A stretch of DNA of 64,000 bases from an uncultured Peptoniphilaceae bacterium. GTDB lineage: Bacteria > Bacillota > Clostridia > Tissierellales > Peptoniphilaceae. The position numbers and the translations under genes were made by a program. Position 1 is the first letter of the stretch; each line of letters begins with the position of its first letter. The notes under the pieces were generated by a model, which did no database searches, was not told where the DNA came from, and saw only the letters and a list, made by a program, of their open reading frames with translations. The stretch lies in NCBI GenBank assembly GCA_943912255.1, contig CALTTP010000002.1:62001-126000 (forward strand), in the 5' to 3' direction. This document shows positions 24,466-33,505 of this stretch, one piece after another.

Positions 24466-27105
24466 TTACTTGGTTAGTTCTACTATTATATCCTTAACTG
24501 AAGATAATGCTTTATCAACTTTAGCAGCGTCTTTACCCCCTGCCATTGCAAAGTCTGGTCTACCTCCACCATTTCCTCCAGTTATTTGAGCCACTTTTTT
24601 CACAATATTACCTGCAGAAATAGTCTTACCAGCAAGATCCTTTGATACTACTGTTAGGAAGTTAATCTTTTCTGGTGAAACATTTGCTAAAACCACTATG
24701 CCTGAACCTAGCTTATCCTTTAAAGTATCTCCAAGACTTCTTAGATTTTCCACATCCATATTATTTACCTTATGAACGACAAATTTAATTCCATTTACTT
24801 CAGAAGCTTGATTGGAAATTTCATCTACATCTTTTAAACTATCCTTTTCTTTTAATTTGGATAATTCTTTTTCTAATGATTTAATTTCCCCTTGAATTTC
24901 ATTGGATTTATGAATTAACTCACTCTCTTCACTTTTTAAAGATTGAGATAATTCCCTTAGAATATGATTGCTTTCCTTTAATTTATTATATACCTGTCTT
25001 CCAGTAATAGCCTCTATTCTTCTAACTCCTGCAGCTACAGAGGATTCAGATATTATCTGTAACATTTGAATTTCTGAAGTATTATCAACATGACATCCTC
25101 CACATAACTCTGTAGAAAATTTATCACCTACAGATACTACCCTAACTATGTCTTTGTATTTATCTTCAAATAGCCCTATAGCTCCAAACTCTTCAGATTC
25201 CTTAAGGGTCATATTGTATTTGTGTACTGGTAAAGCTTCAGATATAGCAGAATTTACAATATCTTGTACTCTATCTAGATCCTCTCTAGAAATAGTTTCA
25301 AAATGAGTAATATCAAATCTCAACCTATTTGGGCCAACATAAGAACCAGCTTGATGAACATGGTTTCCAAGGACATCTCTTAAAGCTTTATGAAGAAGAT
25401 GAGTAGCAGTATGATTCTTAGTTATATCGTGACGAATTTCCTCATTAACCTTTAAAGATACTGTATCTCCTACTTTTAACTTGCCTTCTTTTACAAGGAC
25501 TTGATGATATATTCCATTGTTCTTATTTTTCTTTGTATCTAATACATCCAGTTTAGCGTCTTTAGATATTATTTCGCCAATGTCTCCAATTTGTCCTCCA
25601 CCTTCACCATAAAATGGAGTTGTTTCAGTAACTATTATACCTTTTTCTCCTTGGCTAATATAGTCAACTTCTAAGCCTTCTCTGAATATATACTTAACAG
25701 AGGAATCAGCTTGTAAGTCGTCATAGCCAACAAAATTTGTTTCAGGTAAATTAATTATCTTTTCATTAGTTTCGTTGGACCAACCTATTGTGCCTTCATG
25801 TCTAGATTCTCTAGATCTGATTCTCTGTTCATCTAATAACTTATTAAATTCTTCTAAATCCAAAGACATGTCGTTTTCTCTTAAAATTTCTATAGTTAAA
25901 TCAACAGGAAAACCATAAGTATCATATAATTTAAAAGCGTCTTTGCTTTCTATATGTTTACCACCTGTCTTTTTAAGATTTTCTATTAAATCTTCTAAAA
26001 TTGACAATCCTTGATCAATGGTCTCTTGAAATTTACTTTCTTCAGCTGATATAATCTTATGAATTCTTTCTTTATCTTCCAATAGTTCAGGATATTCTAC
26101 ATTGTATATTTCAAGGACTTTATCTACTATTTTAGTTAAGAAACTCTCTGTTATTCCCAATAGCTTACCATGTCTTGATGCTCTTCTGATTATACGACGA
26201 AGTACATATCCCCTACCTTCATTACTAGGGATTATGCCATCATATACTAAAAAGGTCATAGCCCTTACATGGTCTGCAATGATTCTTAAAGAAATATCAG
26301 TTTCATCATTTTCTTTGTATTTAACTTTTGAAATTTCTTCGATTTTTGAAATGATATCCTTTACTAGATTAATTTCAAAAATATTATCTGCATTTTCCAT
26401 AACCATGGTGATTCTTTCTAAACCCATACCAGTATCTATATTTGGGTTTTCAAGAGGGGTATAATTACCTTCAGCATCCTTATAAAATTGAGTAAAAACT
26501 AAGTTCCAAACTTCTAAAAATCTATCACAGTCACAGCCAGGCTTACAATTTGGATCATCACAACCAAATTCTTCACCTCTATCAACATGAATTTCAGAAC
26601 ATGGACCACAAGGACCTTCTTCTAATTCCCAAAAATTGTCTTCTTTCCCCAATCTAACTATGTGATTTTCTGGAATTTTAATAAGGTCTTTCCATATATT
26701 ATAAGCTTCATCATCCTTTTCATATACAGAAACCCATAATTTTTCCTTGGGAAATTCCAATCTTTCAGTTAAGAATTCCCATGCCCAAGATATGGCTTCT
26801 TTTTTAAAATAATTCCCAAAGGAAAAATTCCCCAACATTTCAAAAAAAGTACCATGCCTTTTAGTTATTCCAACAGAATCTATATCTGCTGTTCTTATAC
26901 ATCTTTGAGAAGAAGCTGCCCTATTTCCTGGCATTTTAAATTCTCCAGTAAAATATTTTTTTAAAGGAGCCATCCCTGCATTTATTAGCAATAAGCTATC
27001 ATCATCTGTGGGGATCAAAGAAAAACTCTTTATAATATTATGATCTTTCTCACGAAAGAATTCTAAAAACTCACTTCTGATTTCATTTAAACCTAAATTC
27101 TTCAT
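24466..27105 (-). CDS. alaS: Alanine-tRNA ligase
   Basis: AlaRS charges tRNA-Ala and edits mischarged Ser/Gly. At 879 residues it is full length. The catalytic domain starts NEIRSEFLEFFREKDH and includes RAASSQRCIRTADID and GRGYVLRRIIRRASRHG. The editing domain has HTATHLLHKALRDVLG and CGGCHVDNT, the zinc ligands. A C-terminal coiled coil and C-Ala domain end in GGGRPDFAMAGG. Start ATG with TAGGAG. It heads the conserved ireB-ruvX gene group; no T-box is present between it and the permease gene upstream. Confidence 0.98.
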   Translation of the reverse strand: MKNLGLNEIRSEFLEFFREKDHNIIKSFSLIPTDDDSLLLINAGMAPLKKYFTGEFKMPGNRAASSQRCIRTADIDSVGITKRHGTFFEMLGNFSFGNYFKKEAISWAWEFLTERLEFPKEKLWVSVYEKDDEAYNIWKDLIKIPENHIVRLGKEDNFWELEEGPCGPCSEIHVDRGEEFGCDDPNCKPGCDCDRFLEVWNLVFTQFYKDAEGNYTPLENPNIDTGMGLERITMVMENADNIFEINLVKDIISKIEEISKVKYKENDETDISLRIIADHVRAMTFLVYDGIIPSNEGRGYVLRRIIRRASRHGKLLGITESFLTKIVDKVLEIYNVEYPELLEDKERIHKIISAEESKFQETIDQGLSILEDLIENLKKTGGKHIESKDAFKLYDTYGFPVDLTIEILRENDMSLDLEEFNKLLDEQRIRSRESRHEGTIGWSNETNEKIINLPETNFVGYDDLQADSSVKYIFREGLEVDYISQGEKGIIVTETTPFYGEGGGQIGDIGEIISKDAKLDVLDTKKNKNNGIYHQVLVKEGKLKVGDTVSLKVNEEIRHDITKNHTATHLLHKALRDVLGNHVHQAGSYVGPNRLRFDITHFETISREDLDRVQDIVNSAISEALPVHKYNMTLKESEEFGAIGLFEDKYKDIVRVVSVGDKFSTELCGGCHVDNTSEIQMLQIISESSVAAGVRRIEAITGRQVYNKLKESNHILRELSQSLKSEESELIHKSNEIQGEIKSLEKELSKLKEKDSLKDVDEISNQASEVNGIKFVVHKVNNMDVENLRSLGDTLKDKLGSGIVVLANVSPEKINFLTVVSKDLAGKTISAGNIVKKVAQITGGNGGGRPDFAMAGGKDAAKVDKALSSVKDIIVELTK

Positions 27106-27114
27106 TCCATTCTC

Positions 27115-28323
27115 CTATTTTTTATTTTCTTCATTATAATCAACAAAAAAATTGATAATATCTTTTTTAAAATGTGAAATAATAACTTTTAAAGTTGCGA
27201 CTACAGGAACTGCAAAAATCATTCCAGGAACACCAAACATACCTGCTCCAACGATCAAACTTATAAGTATTAATAGTGGATTTAAACCAATTGTAGTTCC
27301 CAAGATTTTAGGAGCTAGAATATTGTTTTCAACCCATTGAATTAATACAAATGCTATGGCTACAACTATTCCCTTTATAGGATTGTCAATAAGTGCTAAA
27401 AATACAGCTGGTATAAACCCAAGAGCAGGACCTATGTAAGGAATAATATCTGCAACACAAGTTATAATCCCGATAATTAACGCATAATCTATCCGCATTA
27501 TAAATAGAAAGATTGTAGTCAAAACGCCTACAGCAATAGCCATAATTAACCTACCTCTGACAAATTGAGAATTTACTCTATCTATCTCAGTAAATAAAGT
27601 TATAGTTCCTTTATATTTATTGGCAGGAACTTGTTTCTTAAGCCATGTAATATATTTTTCCTTATACATAATAAAGTAAAAGGTAAATACAGGAATAAGG
27701 ATTATTCTTAAAATTCCACTAGCCAGGCCTGTTACTTTCTCACCTATATTACTCATTTGTGAAATCAAATTATCTTGAACTGTATTTAAACTTTTGAGTA
27801 TACTCTTTGTTCCGTTATAAATAAAATCGTTCATAGCAGGATAATCACTAAACTTATCTGCTACATTATTACTAATCTGCGTAATTGAGTCAATGGTTTC
27901 AGGAATATTTTGTACTAAATTTTTCACCTGTTCTGCTAACATAGGCCATAAAACTACTGCTATTATCACGAAAAACAAAACAACTATAAAGTAGACGATT
28001 AATATTGCATAAGCCCTTTTAATTCCCAATTCCTCTAATTTCATTACTAAAGGATTTATTAAATATGCCACTACTAAAGAAATGATTGCAGTAAAAAGGG
28101 TTCTGCTGATTATAGGATATTTATTAAATATAAATAAGGTAAGGAGTACCAAAATAATTATTACTGTTATCCTCTTAATAAAAATTTGGTCAAACCTAAG
28201 CCTATTTCTTAAACTTACTTTTGTGTTACCAATATTGATTAAATAATAAATGCTAAAGGATAAAAACAAAACTGATAACACCAATATCGTGTTCACTAAT
28301 AAATGTCTAACGTTAAAAGGCAT
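27115..28323 (-). CDS. AI-2E family transporter (YrrI type permease)
   Basis: A 402-residue polytopic membrane protein of the AI-2E/PerM family, with about eight hydrophobic helices and a soluble loop of about 100 residues near 140-230. Family members are proposed autoinducer-2 exporters or Na/H antiporters; substrate unknown here. A YrrI homologue next to alaS is usual in Firmicutes. The start ATG has AGGGGTG. The first gene of the long minus-strand operon. Confidence 0.88.
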   Translation of the reverse strand: MPFNVRHLLVNTILVLSVLFLSFSIYYLINIGNTKVSLRNRLRFDQIFIKRITVIIILVLLTLFIFNKYPIISRTLFTAIISLVVAYLINPLVMKLEELGIKRAYAILIVYFIVVLFFVIIAVVLWPMLAEQVKNLVQNIPETIDSITQISNNVADKFSDYPAMNDFIYNGTKSILKSLNTVQDNLISQMSNIGEKVTGLASGILRIILIPVFTFYFIMYKEKYITWLKKQVPANKYKGTITLFTEIDRVNSQFVRGRLIMAIAVGVLTTIFLFIMRIDYALIIGIITCVADIIPYIGPALGFIPAVFLALIDNPIKGIVVAIAFVLIQWVENNILAPKILGTTIGLNPLLILISLIVGAGMFGVPGMIFAVPVVATLKVIISHFKKDIINFFVDYNEENKK

Positions 28324-28346
28324 GATAACACCCCTAAAATCAAATA

Positions 28347-28394
28347 CTCTCTACATATAGTATAACATAGAATTTTGAAATCGAATTTCAAAAT
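28347..28394 (-). promoter_or_regulatory. Promoter region of the permease/alaS operon with perfect inverted repeat
   Basis: A TG-extended -10 (TGTTATACT, minus strand, ending near 28359) lies about 30 bases before the permease gene. Upstream is a perfect 10-bp inverted repeat with a CGA centre (ATTTTGAAAT at 28372-28381, ATTTCAAAAT at 28385-28394), where a -35 would sit. No good -35 is seen. The repeat looks like an operator. Confidence 0.5.
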
Positions 28395-28436
28395 CTTATT
28401 CTTAAACATTGAAAGTTAAACTTTTAGATCATTATT

Positions 28437-28482
28437 TAAAAAATATCAAGAAAACAAGAATTTACCTTGTTCTCTTGATATT
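28437..28482 (-). terminator. Terminator at the end of the Rrf2 gene
   Basis: AATATCAAGAGAACAAG pairs with CTTGTTTTCTTGATATT (minus strand, one mismatch), then TTTT. The 5' arm is made of the last codons of the Rrf2 gene. Confidence 0.8.
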
Positions 28483-28881
28483 GCCATCCACCATATCCTG
28501 TAATGTCATGGAATCTATTTTTTTATTAATTTCATCAGCAATAGCAATCCAAACTTTTCGCGAAGGACAACTATTTTCCTTTCCACAAACTCCATTTTCA
28601 TTTGAACATTCAGTAACACCAAAGAAGTCTTCTAATGATCTCAGTATATCACCAATGGTTATATCTTTTGGGGCTCGTTTTAAGAAATATCCTCCCTTTG
28701 GTCCACGAGTACTATCTACCAAATCATCTTTTTTTAACTTCCTTATCAATTGTTCCAAGTAACCTATGGGAAGTTCTGTTACTTTGGCAATTTCACTTAG
28801 AGGTAATGGTTCTTGGCCATAATTTTTTCCCAACTCATACATGGCTTGTAGGCCATATCTGCCTTTAGTTGACAGTCTCAT
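28462..28881 (-). CDS. Rrf2 family transcriptional regulator (IscR/CymR type)
   Basis: A 139-residue winged-helix regulator: MRLSTKGRYGLQAMYELG start, PLSEIAKVTELPIGYLEQLI recognition region, GPKGGYFL wing. The three-cysteine patch (CSNENGVCGKENSC) can hold an iron-sulfur cluster in IscR-like members. IscR-like and CymR-like roles are both possible; no isc or cysK genes are adjacent. ATG 28881 has GGAGGAAAAAT upstream and overlaps the end of degV by 17 bases. A longer frame from 28923 would add 14 residues without a ribosome site. Confidence 0.9.
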   Translation of the reverse strand: MRLSTKGRYGLQAMYELGKNYGQEPLPLSEIAKVTELPIGYLEQLIRKLKKDDLVDSTRGPKGGYFLKRAPKDITIGDILRSLEDFFGVTECSNENGVCGKENSCPSRKVWIAIADEINKKIDSMTLQDMVDGNIKRTR

Positions 28882-29731
28882 ATTTTTCCTCCAAATTCCT
28901 ATAAGTTCCAAACAAAATTCCAATAGTTCCTGGTCCGATATGACATCCTATATTTGGTGACACCTCTTCAAAAAGAACTTCTACATGAGGAAAATCATTT
29001 TGAATCTTATTTTTCAATTCAAGAGCTTTGTCTTTCTTTAGAACGTATACAACAGAAATATATTTTATTTCCTTGCTTATGTAGGACTCTAAAGTCTTCA
29101 AAGCATTTTTTTCTCCCCTTACTTTTTTATAAAGTCCTAGGCTTCCATCTTCAAAAAGGGAAATTATAGGACGAATCTTTAAAAAATCACCAACAGTTGC
29201 TGAAGTTTTAGATAGCCTACCACCTCTATAAAGATATTCTAAATTTTCAGGGATAAAATATATTTGTTGACCATCTCTCATTTTATAAAGGCGATCTAAT
29301 ATTTCATCCTTAGATAAATTTAATTTTCGTAGTTGGCAAAGATACTCTAACATCCTCTTTAAATTTACAGTTGTAGTTCTTGTATCCACTATTATTATTC
29401 TATCGTCCTTTAACATTTCCTTTGCAATTAAACAGTTTTTATAGAAACCACTTAACCCTTTTGAAATTGTCATCACAAATACATAGTCAGGATTATCACT
29501 TAAAGCTTCTTTAAACGATGTTAAAATTTCCCCTAGAGAGGGTTGAGAAGTCTTAGGGAATTCCTCAGAATTCACTAGCTTCTCATAAAAACTATCATAA
29601 TCATCCAAATCTAAAATATTATAACTTTCCCCTTCTAGAAAACATAAAAGAGGTAAAATTATCAGTTTTTCTCTTTCAAGAAACTCAGTAGACAATGATG
29701 CAGAATTGTCTGTAATGATATTAATTTTCAC
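28865..29731 (-). CDS. DegV family fatty-acid-binding protein (first copy)
   Basis: DegV/FakB proteins bind fatty acids and present them to the kinase FakA. The sequence starts KINIITDNSASLSTE and has TSQPSLGEI near residue 62, VMTISKGLSGFYKN near 88, a basic YRGGRLSKT near 167 and GCHIGPGTIG near the end: the usual two-domain family. GTG 29731 is chosen because AGGAGG ends six bases before it; the TTG at 29737 abuts that site. It lies between leuS and the Rrf2 regulator. A paralogue is at 34435-35331. Confidence 0.88.
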   Translation of the reverse strand: MKINIITDNSASLSTEFLEREKLIILPLLCFLEGESYNILDLDDYDSFYEKLVNSEEFPKTSQPSLGEILTSFKEALSDNPDYVFVMTISKGLSGFYKNCLIAKEMLKDDRIIIVDTRTTTVNLKRMLEYLCQLRKLNLSKDEILDRLYKMRDGQQIYFIPENLEYLYRGGRLSKTSATVGDFLKIRPIISLFEDGSLGLYKKVRGEKNALKTLESYISKEIKYISVVYVLKKDKALELKNKIQNDFPHVEVLFEEVSPNIGCHIGPGTIGILFGTYRNLEEKYETVN

Positions 29732-29741
29732 ATTCAACCTC

Positions 29742-32153
29742 CTATTCTAGGACAATGTTTAATATCTTTCCAGGAATATAAATCTTTTTAACAACTTCTT
29801 TGTCTTTAATAAATTTTTGAAATTCTTCGTCCTCTAGAACTTTTCTAAAAACTTCATCTTTATTCTCGTCAATATTAATTTTAATTACACCCTTTACTTT
29901 ACCATTAAATTGTACGGGAATCTCAATTACATCTTCTATAAGTTTGTCTTCATCATAAATTGGCCAAGCTTGATTATGGACAAAACCTTCTCCAACGACA
30001 ATCTGCCATAATTCTTCAGTCATATGTGGAGCTACAGGATTTAATAAAACTAGCAACGTTTTAAAATCTTTCAAGGTCAATTTTGTCTTGTTATAAAACT
30101 CATTAACTAAAGTCATCAGCTGAGCAATAGCAGTATTAAATTTAAGATTTTCATAGTCTTCAGATACCTTTTTTATAGTTCTATGAATTTCACCCTCTAA
30201 AGACTTACTGTATTCATCCTTATCCTCTAGTAATTCTTGTAATTTCCATACTCTCTCCAAGAATTTTCTGCAACCTTTCACTCCATTTTCAGACCAAGGA
30301 GCCGATTTTTCAAAGTCTCCAATAAACATCTCATATGTTCTAAGAGTATCTGCGCCATAATCCCTTATTATATCGTCTGGATTTACAACATTTCCTCGTG
30401 ACTTAGACATTTTTTCTCCGTTGTCACCTAGAATCATGCCGTGGCTAGTTCTTTTCATATATGGCTCTTTTGTATTTACTACACCAAGATCATATAGGAA
30501 CTTATGCCAAAATCTTGAATAAAGTAAATGTAATGTGGTATGTTCCATTCCACCATTATACCAATCCACTGGCAAATAGTAGTCTATTGCATCTTTAGAG
30601 GCAATTTCCTTGTCATTATTAGGGTCTGTATATCTGATATAATACCAAGAAGACCCTGCCCATTGAGGCATTGTATCAGTTTCTCTTCTTGCTGGTCCTC
30701 CACAACAAGGACAGGTTGTGTTTACAAAGGATTCAATATTTGCTAAAGGAGATTCTCCATCACCTGAAGGCTCATAATTTTCAACCTCTGGTAGTTCAAC
30801 AGGCAATTCCTTTTCAGGTACACCTACCCAACCACATTTTTCGCAATATATAAGAGGTATAGGTTCCCCCCAATATCTTTGTCTAGAAAAAACCCAGTCT
30901 CTCAACTTATAATTGGTTTTTCTATTTCCGATCTTTAATTCTTCTATTTTAGAGATCATTACCTCTTTAGCGCTAATAATATCTAATCCGTCAATAAAAT
31001 CAGAATTTATTACCTTACCACCATCTATTTCTGTTATAGGTAAATTGTCTTCTTTATCTTTGGAAATGACGGGAATTATCTCTAAACCAAACTTCATTGC
31101 AAAGTCATAATCCCTTTGGTCATGGGCAGGTACTGCCATTATAGCACCTGTACCATAGGAAGTTAAAACATAGTCAGATACATATATAGGTAAATTTTTT
31201 CCTGTAAAAGGATGCTTTGCAGATAAACCTTCAACAAGAACTCCAGTTTTTTCCTTAATTAATTGAGTTCGTTCAAAATCGGATTTTTTTTGAGCTTCTT
31301 TTGCATATTCATCAATATCAGATAAATTTTTAATTTTGTCTTTCAGTTTTGACAATATTGGATGGTCTACGGCAATTACCATATAAGTTACGCCAAAGAT
31401 AGTGTCTGGACGAGTAGTATAAACCCTTAACTTTTCACTTGAATCTGTAATATCAAAGTCGAGTTCAGCACCATGGGTTCTGCCTATCCAATTTATCTGT
31501 TGCATTTTTATCTTGTCAGAATAATTAACTTCATCTAAATCATCAATTAATCTGTCAGCATACTCAGTAATCTTTAGCATCCACTGTTTTTTAATCTTAT
31601 GTTCAACTTGGTGCCCACATCTTTCACAGTTTCCGCCTATAACTTCTTCATTTGCCAGACCAGTTTTACAAGAAGGGCACCAATTAATGGGCATTTCTTT
31701 TTTATAGGCTAGTCCTTTTTCAAAAAGTTTCAAAAATATCCACTGAGACCATTTATAATACTTTGGATCAGTAGTATCTATTTCCCTATCCCAGTCAAAG
31801 GAAAGTCCAATAGATTTCATTTGTTCCCTAAATCTATCAACATTCATTTTAGTGATTACCGCTGGATGTATCTTATTTTTAATTGCATAGTTTTCAGCAG
31901 GCAACCCAAATGCGTCCCATCCCATAGGATAAAGAACATTATATCCTTCCAGTCTTCTTTTTCTAGAAACTATATCCATAGCAGTATAAGGTCTTGGATG
32001 ACCTACATGTAGGCCTTGACCGGATGGATATGGGAATTCAATTAGTGCATAAAATTTCTTTTTATTCTTATCGATTTCAGTCTTAAAAGTTTTGTTTTTT
32101 TCCCAATATTCCTGCCATTTTTTTTCTATAGCATTAGGATTATATATATCCAT
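29742..32153 (-). CDS. leuS: Leucine-tRNA ligase
   Basis: LeuRS charges tRNA-Leu. The protein is 803 residues from ATG 32153 (MDIYNPNAIEKKWQEYW), which has GGAGGATATT upstream; 17 more residues could be read upstream but lack a ribosome site. Signature HIGH appears as GLHVGHPRPYT; KMSKS as GEKMSKSRGNVV. A connective-peptide editing domain and the zinc site CPCCGGPARRETDTMPQWAG are present. Transcription begins at its own promoter, and a leader of about 220 bases with a terminator precedes the gene. Confidence 0.98.
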   Translation of the reverse strand: MDIYNPNAIEKKWQEYWEKNKTFKTEIDKNKKKFYALIEFPYPSGQGLHVGHPRPYTAMDIVSRKRRLEGYNVLYPMGWDAFGLPAENYAIKNKIHPAVITKMNVDRFREQMKSIGLSFDWDREIDTTDPKYYKWSQWIFLKLFEKGLAYKKEMPINWCPSCKTGLANEEVIGGNCERCGHQVEHKIKKQWMLKITEYADRLIDDLDEVNYSDKIKMQQINWIGRTHGAELDFDITDSSEKLRVYTTRPDTIFGVTYMVIAVDHPILSKLKDKIKNLSDIDEYAKEAQKKSDFERTQLIKEKTGVLVEGLSAKHPFTGKNLPIYVSDYVLTSYGTGAIMAVPAHDQRDYDFAMKFGLEIIPVISKDKEDNLPITEIDGGKVINSDFIDGLDIISAKEVMISKIEELKIGNRKTNYKLRDWVFSRQRYWGEPIPLIYCEKCGWVGVPEKELPVELPEVENYEPSGDGESPLANIESFVNTTCPCCGGPARRETDTMPQWAGSSWYYIRYTDPNNDKEIASKDAIDYYLPVDWYNGGMEHTTLHLLYSRFWHKFLYDLGVVNTKEPYMKRTSHGMILGDNGEKMSKSRGNVVNPDDIIRDYGADTLRTYEMFIGDFEKSAPWSENGVKGCRKFLERVWKLQELLEDKDEYSKSLEGEIHRTIKKVSEDYENLKFNTAIAQLMTLVNEFYNKTKLTLKDFKTLLVLLNPVAPHMTEELWQIVVGEGFVHNQAWPIYDEDKLIEDVIEIPVQFNGKVKGVIKINIDENKDEVFRKVLEDEEFQKFIKDKEVVKKIYIPGKILNIVLE

Positions 32154-32186
32154 AATATCCTCCATAATATATTCTGTATAAGTACT

Positions 32187-32219
32187 AAAAAACTTTCGTC
32201 CCAATATGACACGAAAGTT
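32187..32219 (-). promoter_or_regulatory. Leader terminator (attenuator candidate) of leuS
   Basis: On the minus strand AACTTTCGT (32219-32211) pairs perfectly with ACGAAAGTT (32199-32191) over an 11-base loop, then TTTT. It lies after the leuS promoter and 34 bases before its ATG, where a T-box terminator would be. The canonical T-box sequence AGGGTGGNACCGCG is not found; the nearest is TGGT near 32252. Other potential stems are at 32306-32340 (CTGTC/GACAG) and 32282-32302. A leucine-responsive attenuator is inferred. Confidence 0.6.
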
Positions 32220-32374
32220 AATCTCAAAAGTGTTAGAATTGACCTTACAAAACCATTTTAATAAAAATAGTTCAATATAAGGTATTAATCTACGTATTAA
32301 TAATTCTGTCTCTAATTATCATAGAGATTCAAAAGACAGTAATACTTCAATTGTTAAAATCTACTTCAGAAAAG

Positions 32375-32403
32375 ATTATAACATTTTCTAATTCTTTAAT
32401 CAA
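32375..32403 (-). promoter_or_regulatory. Sigma-A promoter of leuS
   Basis: Minus strand: TTGATT (32403-32398), a 17-base spacer, TATAAT (32380-32375). The -35 overlaps the stop codon of the YdbC-like gene. Confidence 0.75.
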
Positions 32404-32624
32404 TTTTCCAGTTCTTCTTTTAATAGTTCTAACAATATATTCAATTCATCTTTTGAAAAAGTCAAACCCTTACTCATTCTTGTATGATCTGGATTCCATT
32501 CTCTAATATCGTACTTTGGATCTCTTTCTTGCCAACTAACTAAATTTAGTTCTTTTCTCCACCCTTTAGCATTTTCCGACAAAATGCCTAAATTTTCTAC
32601 TATTTCAAATTTAAAATCCGCCAT
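32400..32624 (-). CDS. YdbC / PC4-like small DNA-binding protein
   Basis: A 74-residue protein matching the YdbC family, PC4-like single-stranded nucleic-acid binders. It reads LGILSENAKGWRKELNLVSW, then KYDIREWNPDHTRMSKGLTF, then an acidic helix. The reader is warned that the biological role in Firmicutes is unknown. The ATG has GGAGGAAT. It follows the coiled-coil gene by eight bases; the leuS promoter begins in its last codon. Confidence 0.85.
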   Translation of the reverse strand: MADFKFEIVENLGILSENAKGWRKELNLVSWQERDPKYDIREWNPDHTRMSKGLTFSKDELNILLELLKEELEN

Positions 32625-32632
32625 GATTCCTC

Positions 32633-33289
32633 CTACATAATTACATTATTTTTAATGGGTATTACAGCTAAAAGCATACCATCTATATCCTGTAATAACT
32701 TATTCAATCTTTTAATATCATTAGTTAAATTTAGTTGATACTTATCTGTCTCATCTAAAAGAACATTGTTCATCTTCTTTAAATTGTTAATATCATCCTT
32801 TAAGTCTTCATAGTTAATAGTTCCTTCTTCAATGGCCTTATCAACTATCATTAAAGTTACTTTTTCAAAGTTTTTTAGTCTATCAATATCCTTCTTTTTC
32901 AATGCAGATAAAGATTTATTCAATATCTCTTCAACTTCTCTTTGATTGTCTTTAAAGTTTCTGTTTTTTAGTAAAGTGACAATACTTTGATATTTGTTAT
33001 TTATTATTTCTCGATCTTTATTTAACTTGTCTAAGAACATTGTGCTTTTTAGAAATTCTACCAATACAGTATTATTGATAGTTTCGTAGACTTCATCAGA
33101 AAATTCCTCATTTCCATTTAAAGATTTTAAAAATTCTATCTCCTGTAATTTAAAGAATATTTCCCTTTGCTTTTCATCCTTTTGCTTTTCCAGGACATCT
33201 ATTTTCTCAATAGTAGAATCAAGAATTTTTAGTTGATAGATCCTATTATCAATTTTATCTAATAATAATTTTTCTTCCAGTATTCTCAC
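32633..33289 (-). CDS. Coiled-coil protein of unknown function
   Basis: About 218 residues, nearly all helical and charged, with heptad-like Leu/Ile/Lys/Glu spacing over residues 1-170. There is no membrane segment, cysteine or known catalytic motif. It ends in the hydrophobic stretch DGMLLAVIPIKNNVIM. GTG 33289 is preferred, with GGGAG upstream; an ATG at 33313 would add eight residues but has no ribosome site. It is followed at eight bases by the YdbC-like gene and transcribed away from the recX group. I do not recognise the family. Confidence 0.6.
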   Translation of the reverse strand: MRILEEKLLLDKIDNRIYQLKILDSTIEKIDVLEKQKDEKQREIFFKLQEIEFLKSLNGNEEFSDEVYETINNTVLVEFLKSTMFLDKLNKDREIINNKYQSIVTLLKNRNFKDNQREVEEILNKSLSALKKKDIDRLKNFEKVTLMIVDKAIEEGTINYEDLKDDINNLKKMNNVLLDETDKYQLNLTNDIKRLNKLLQDIDGMLLAVIPIKNNVIM

Positions 33290-33406
33290 CTTCTCTCCCT
33301 TGTAGTGTAGCATTTAATTCGATTTTTTCAAAATTGATTTTCTTTTTATTAATATGATATCATTTAATTGACAAAATGGTGAATATGATAGAACAAGAGG
33401 TGCAAT

Positions 33407-33505
33407 ATGAAGAAAAATAATTTTTTTGTACAAGTAGTAGCATGTATTTTAGCTTTAGCTATGATTTTCCCTATTATCTTATCATTGATTAGTTCATGGA
33501 AATAA
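33407..33505 (+). CDS. 32-residue membrane peptide overlapping recX
   Basis: ATG at 33407 has AGAGGTGC upstream. It encodes a basic start (MKKNN) and one hydrophobic helix (residues 6-29), ending SSWK. It resembles the very small one-helix DUF4044-type peptides of Firmicutes, but this is only a shape match. Its stop codon lies inside the first codons of recX (10-base overlap), and recX lacks its own ribosome site. Its translation may therefore drive recX translation. Confidence 0.6.
   Translation: MKKNNFFVQVVACILALAMIFPIILSLISSWK

Noticed and set aside
26102..26464. 120-codon frame antisense to alaS
   Set aside because: Mirror of conserved alaS codons; no independent coding signal.
28409..28762. 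117-codon plus-strand frame over the Rrf2 gene
   Set aside because: Antisense to the Rrf2 gene and its terminator; the Rrf2 gene has a clear family match and ribosome site.
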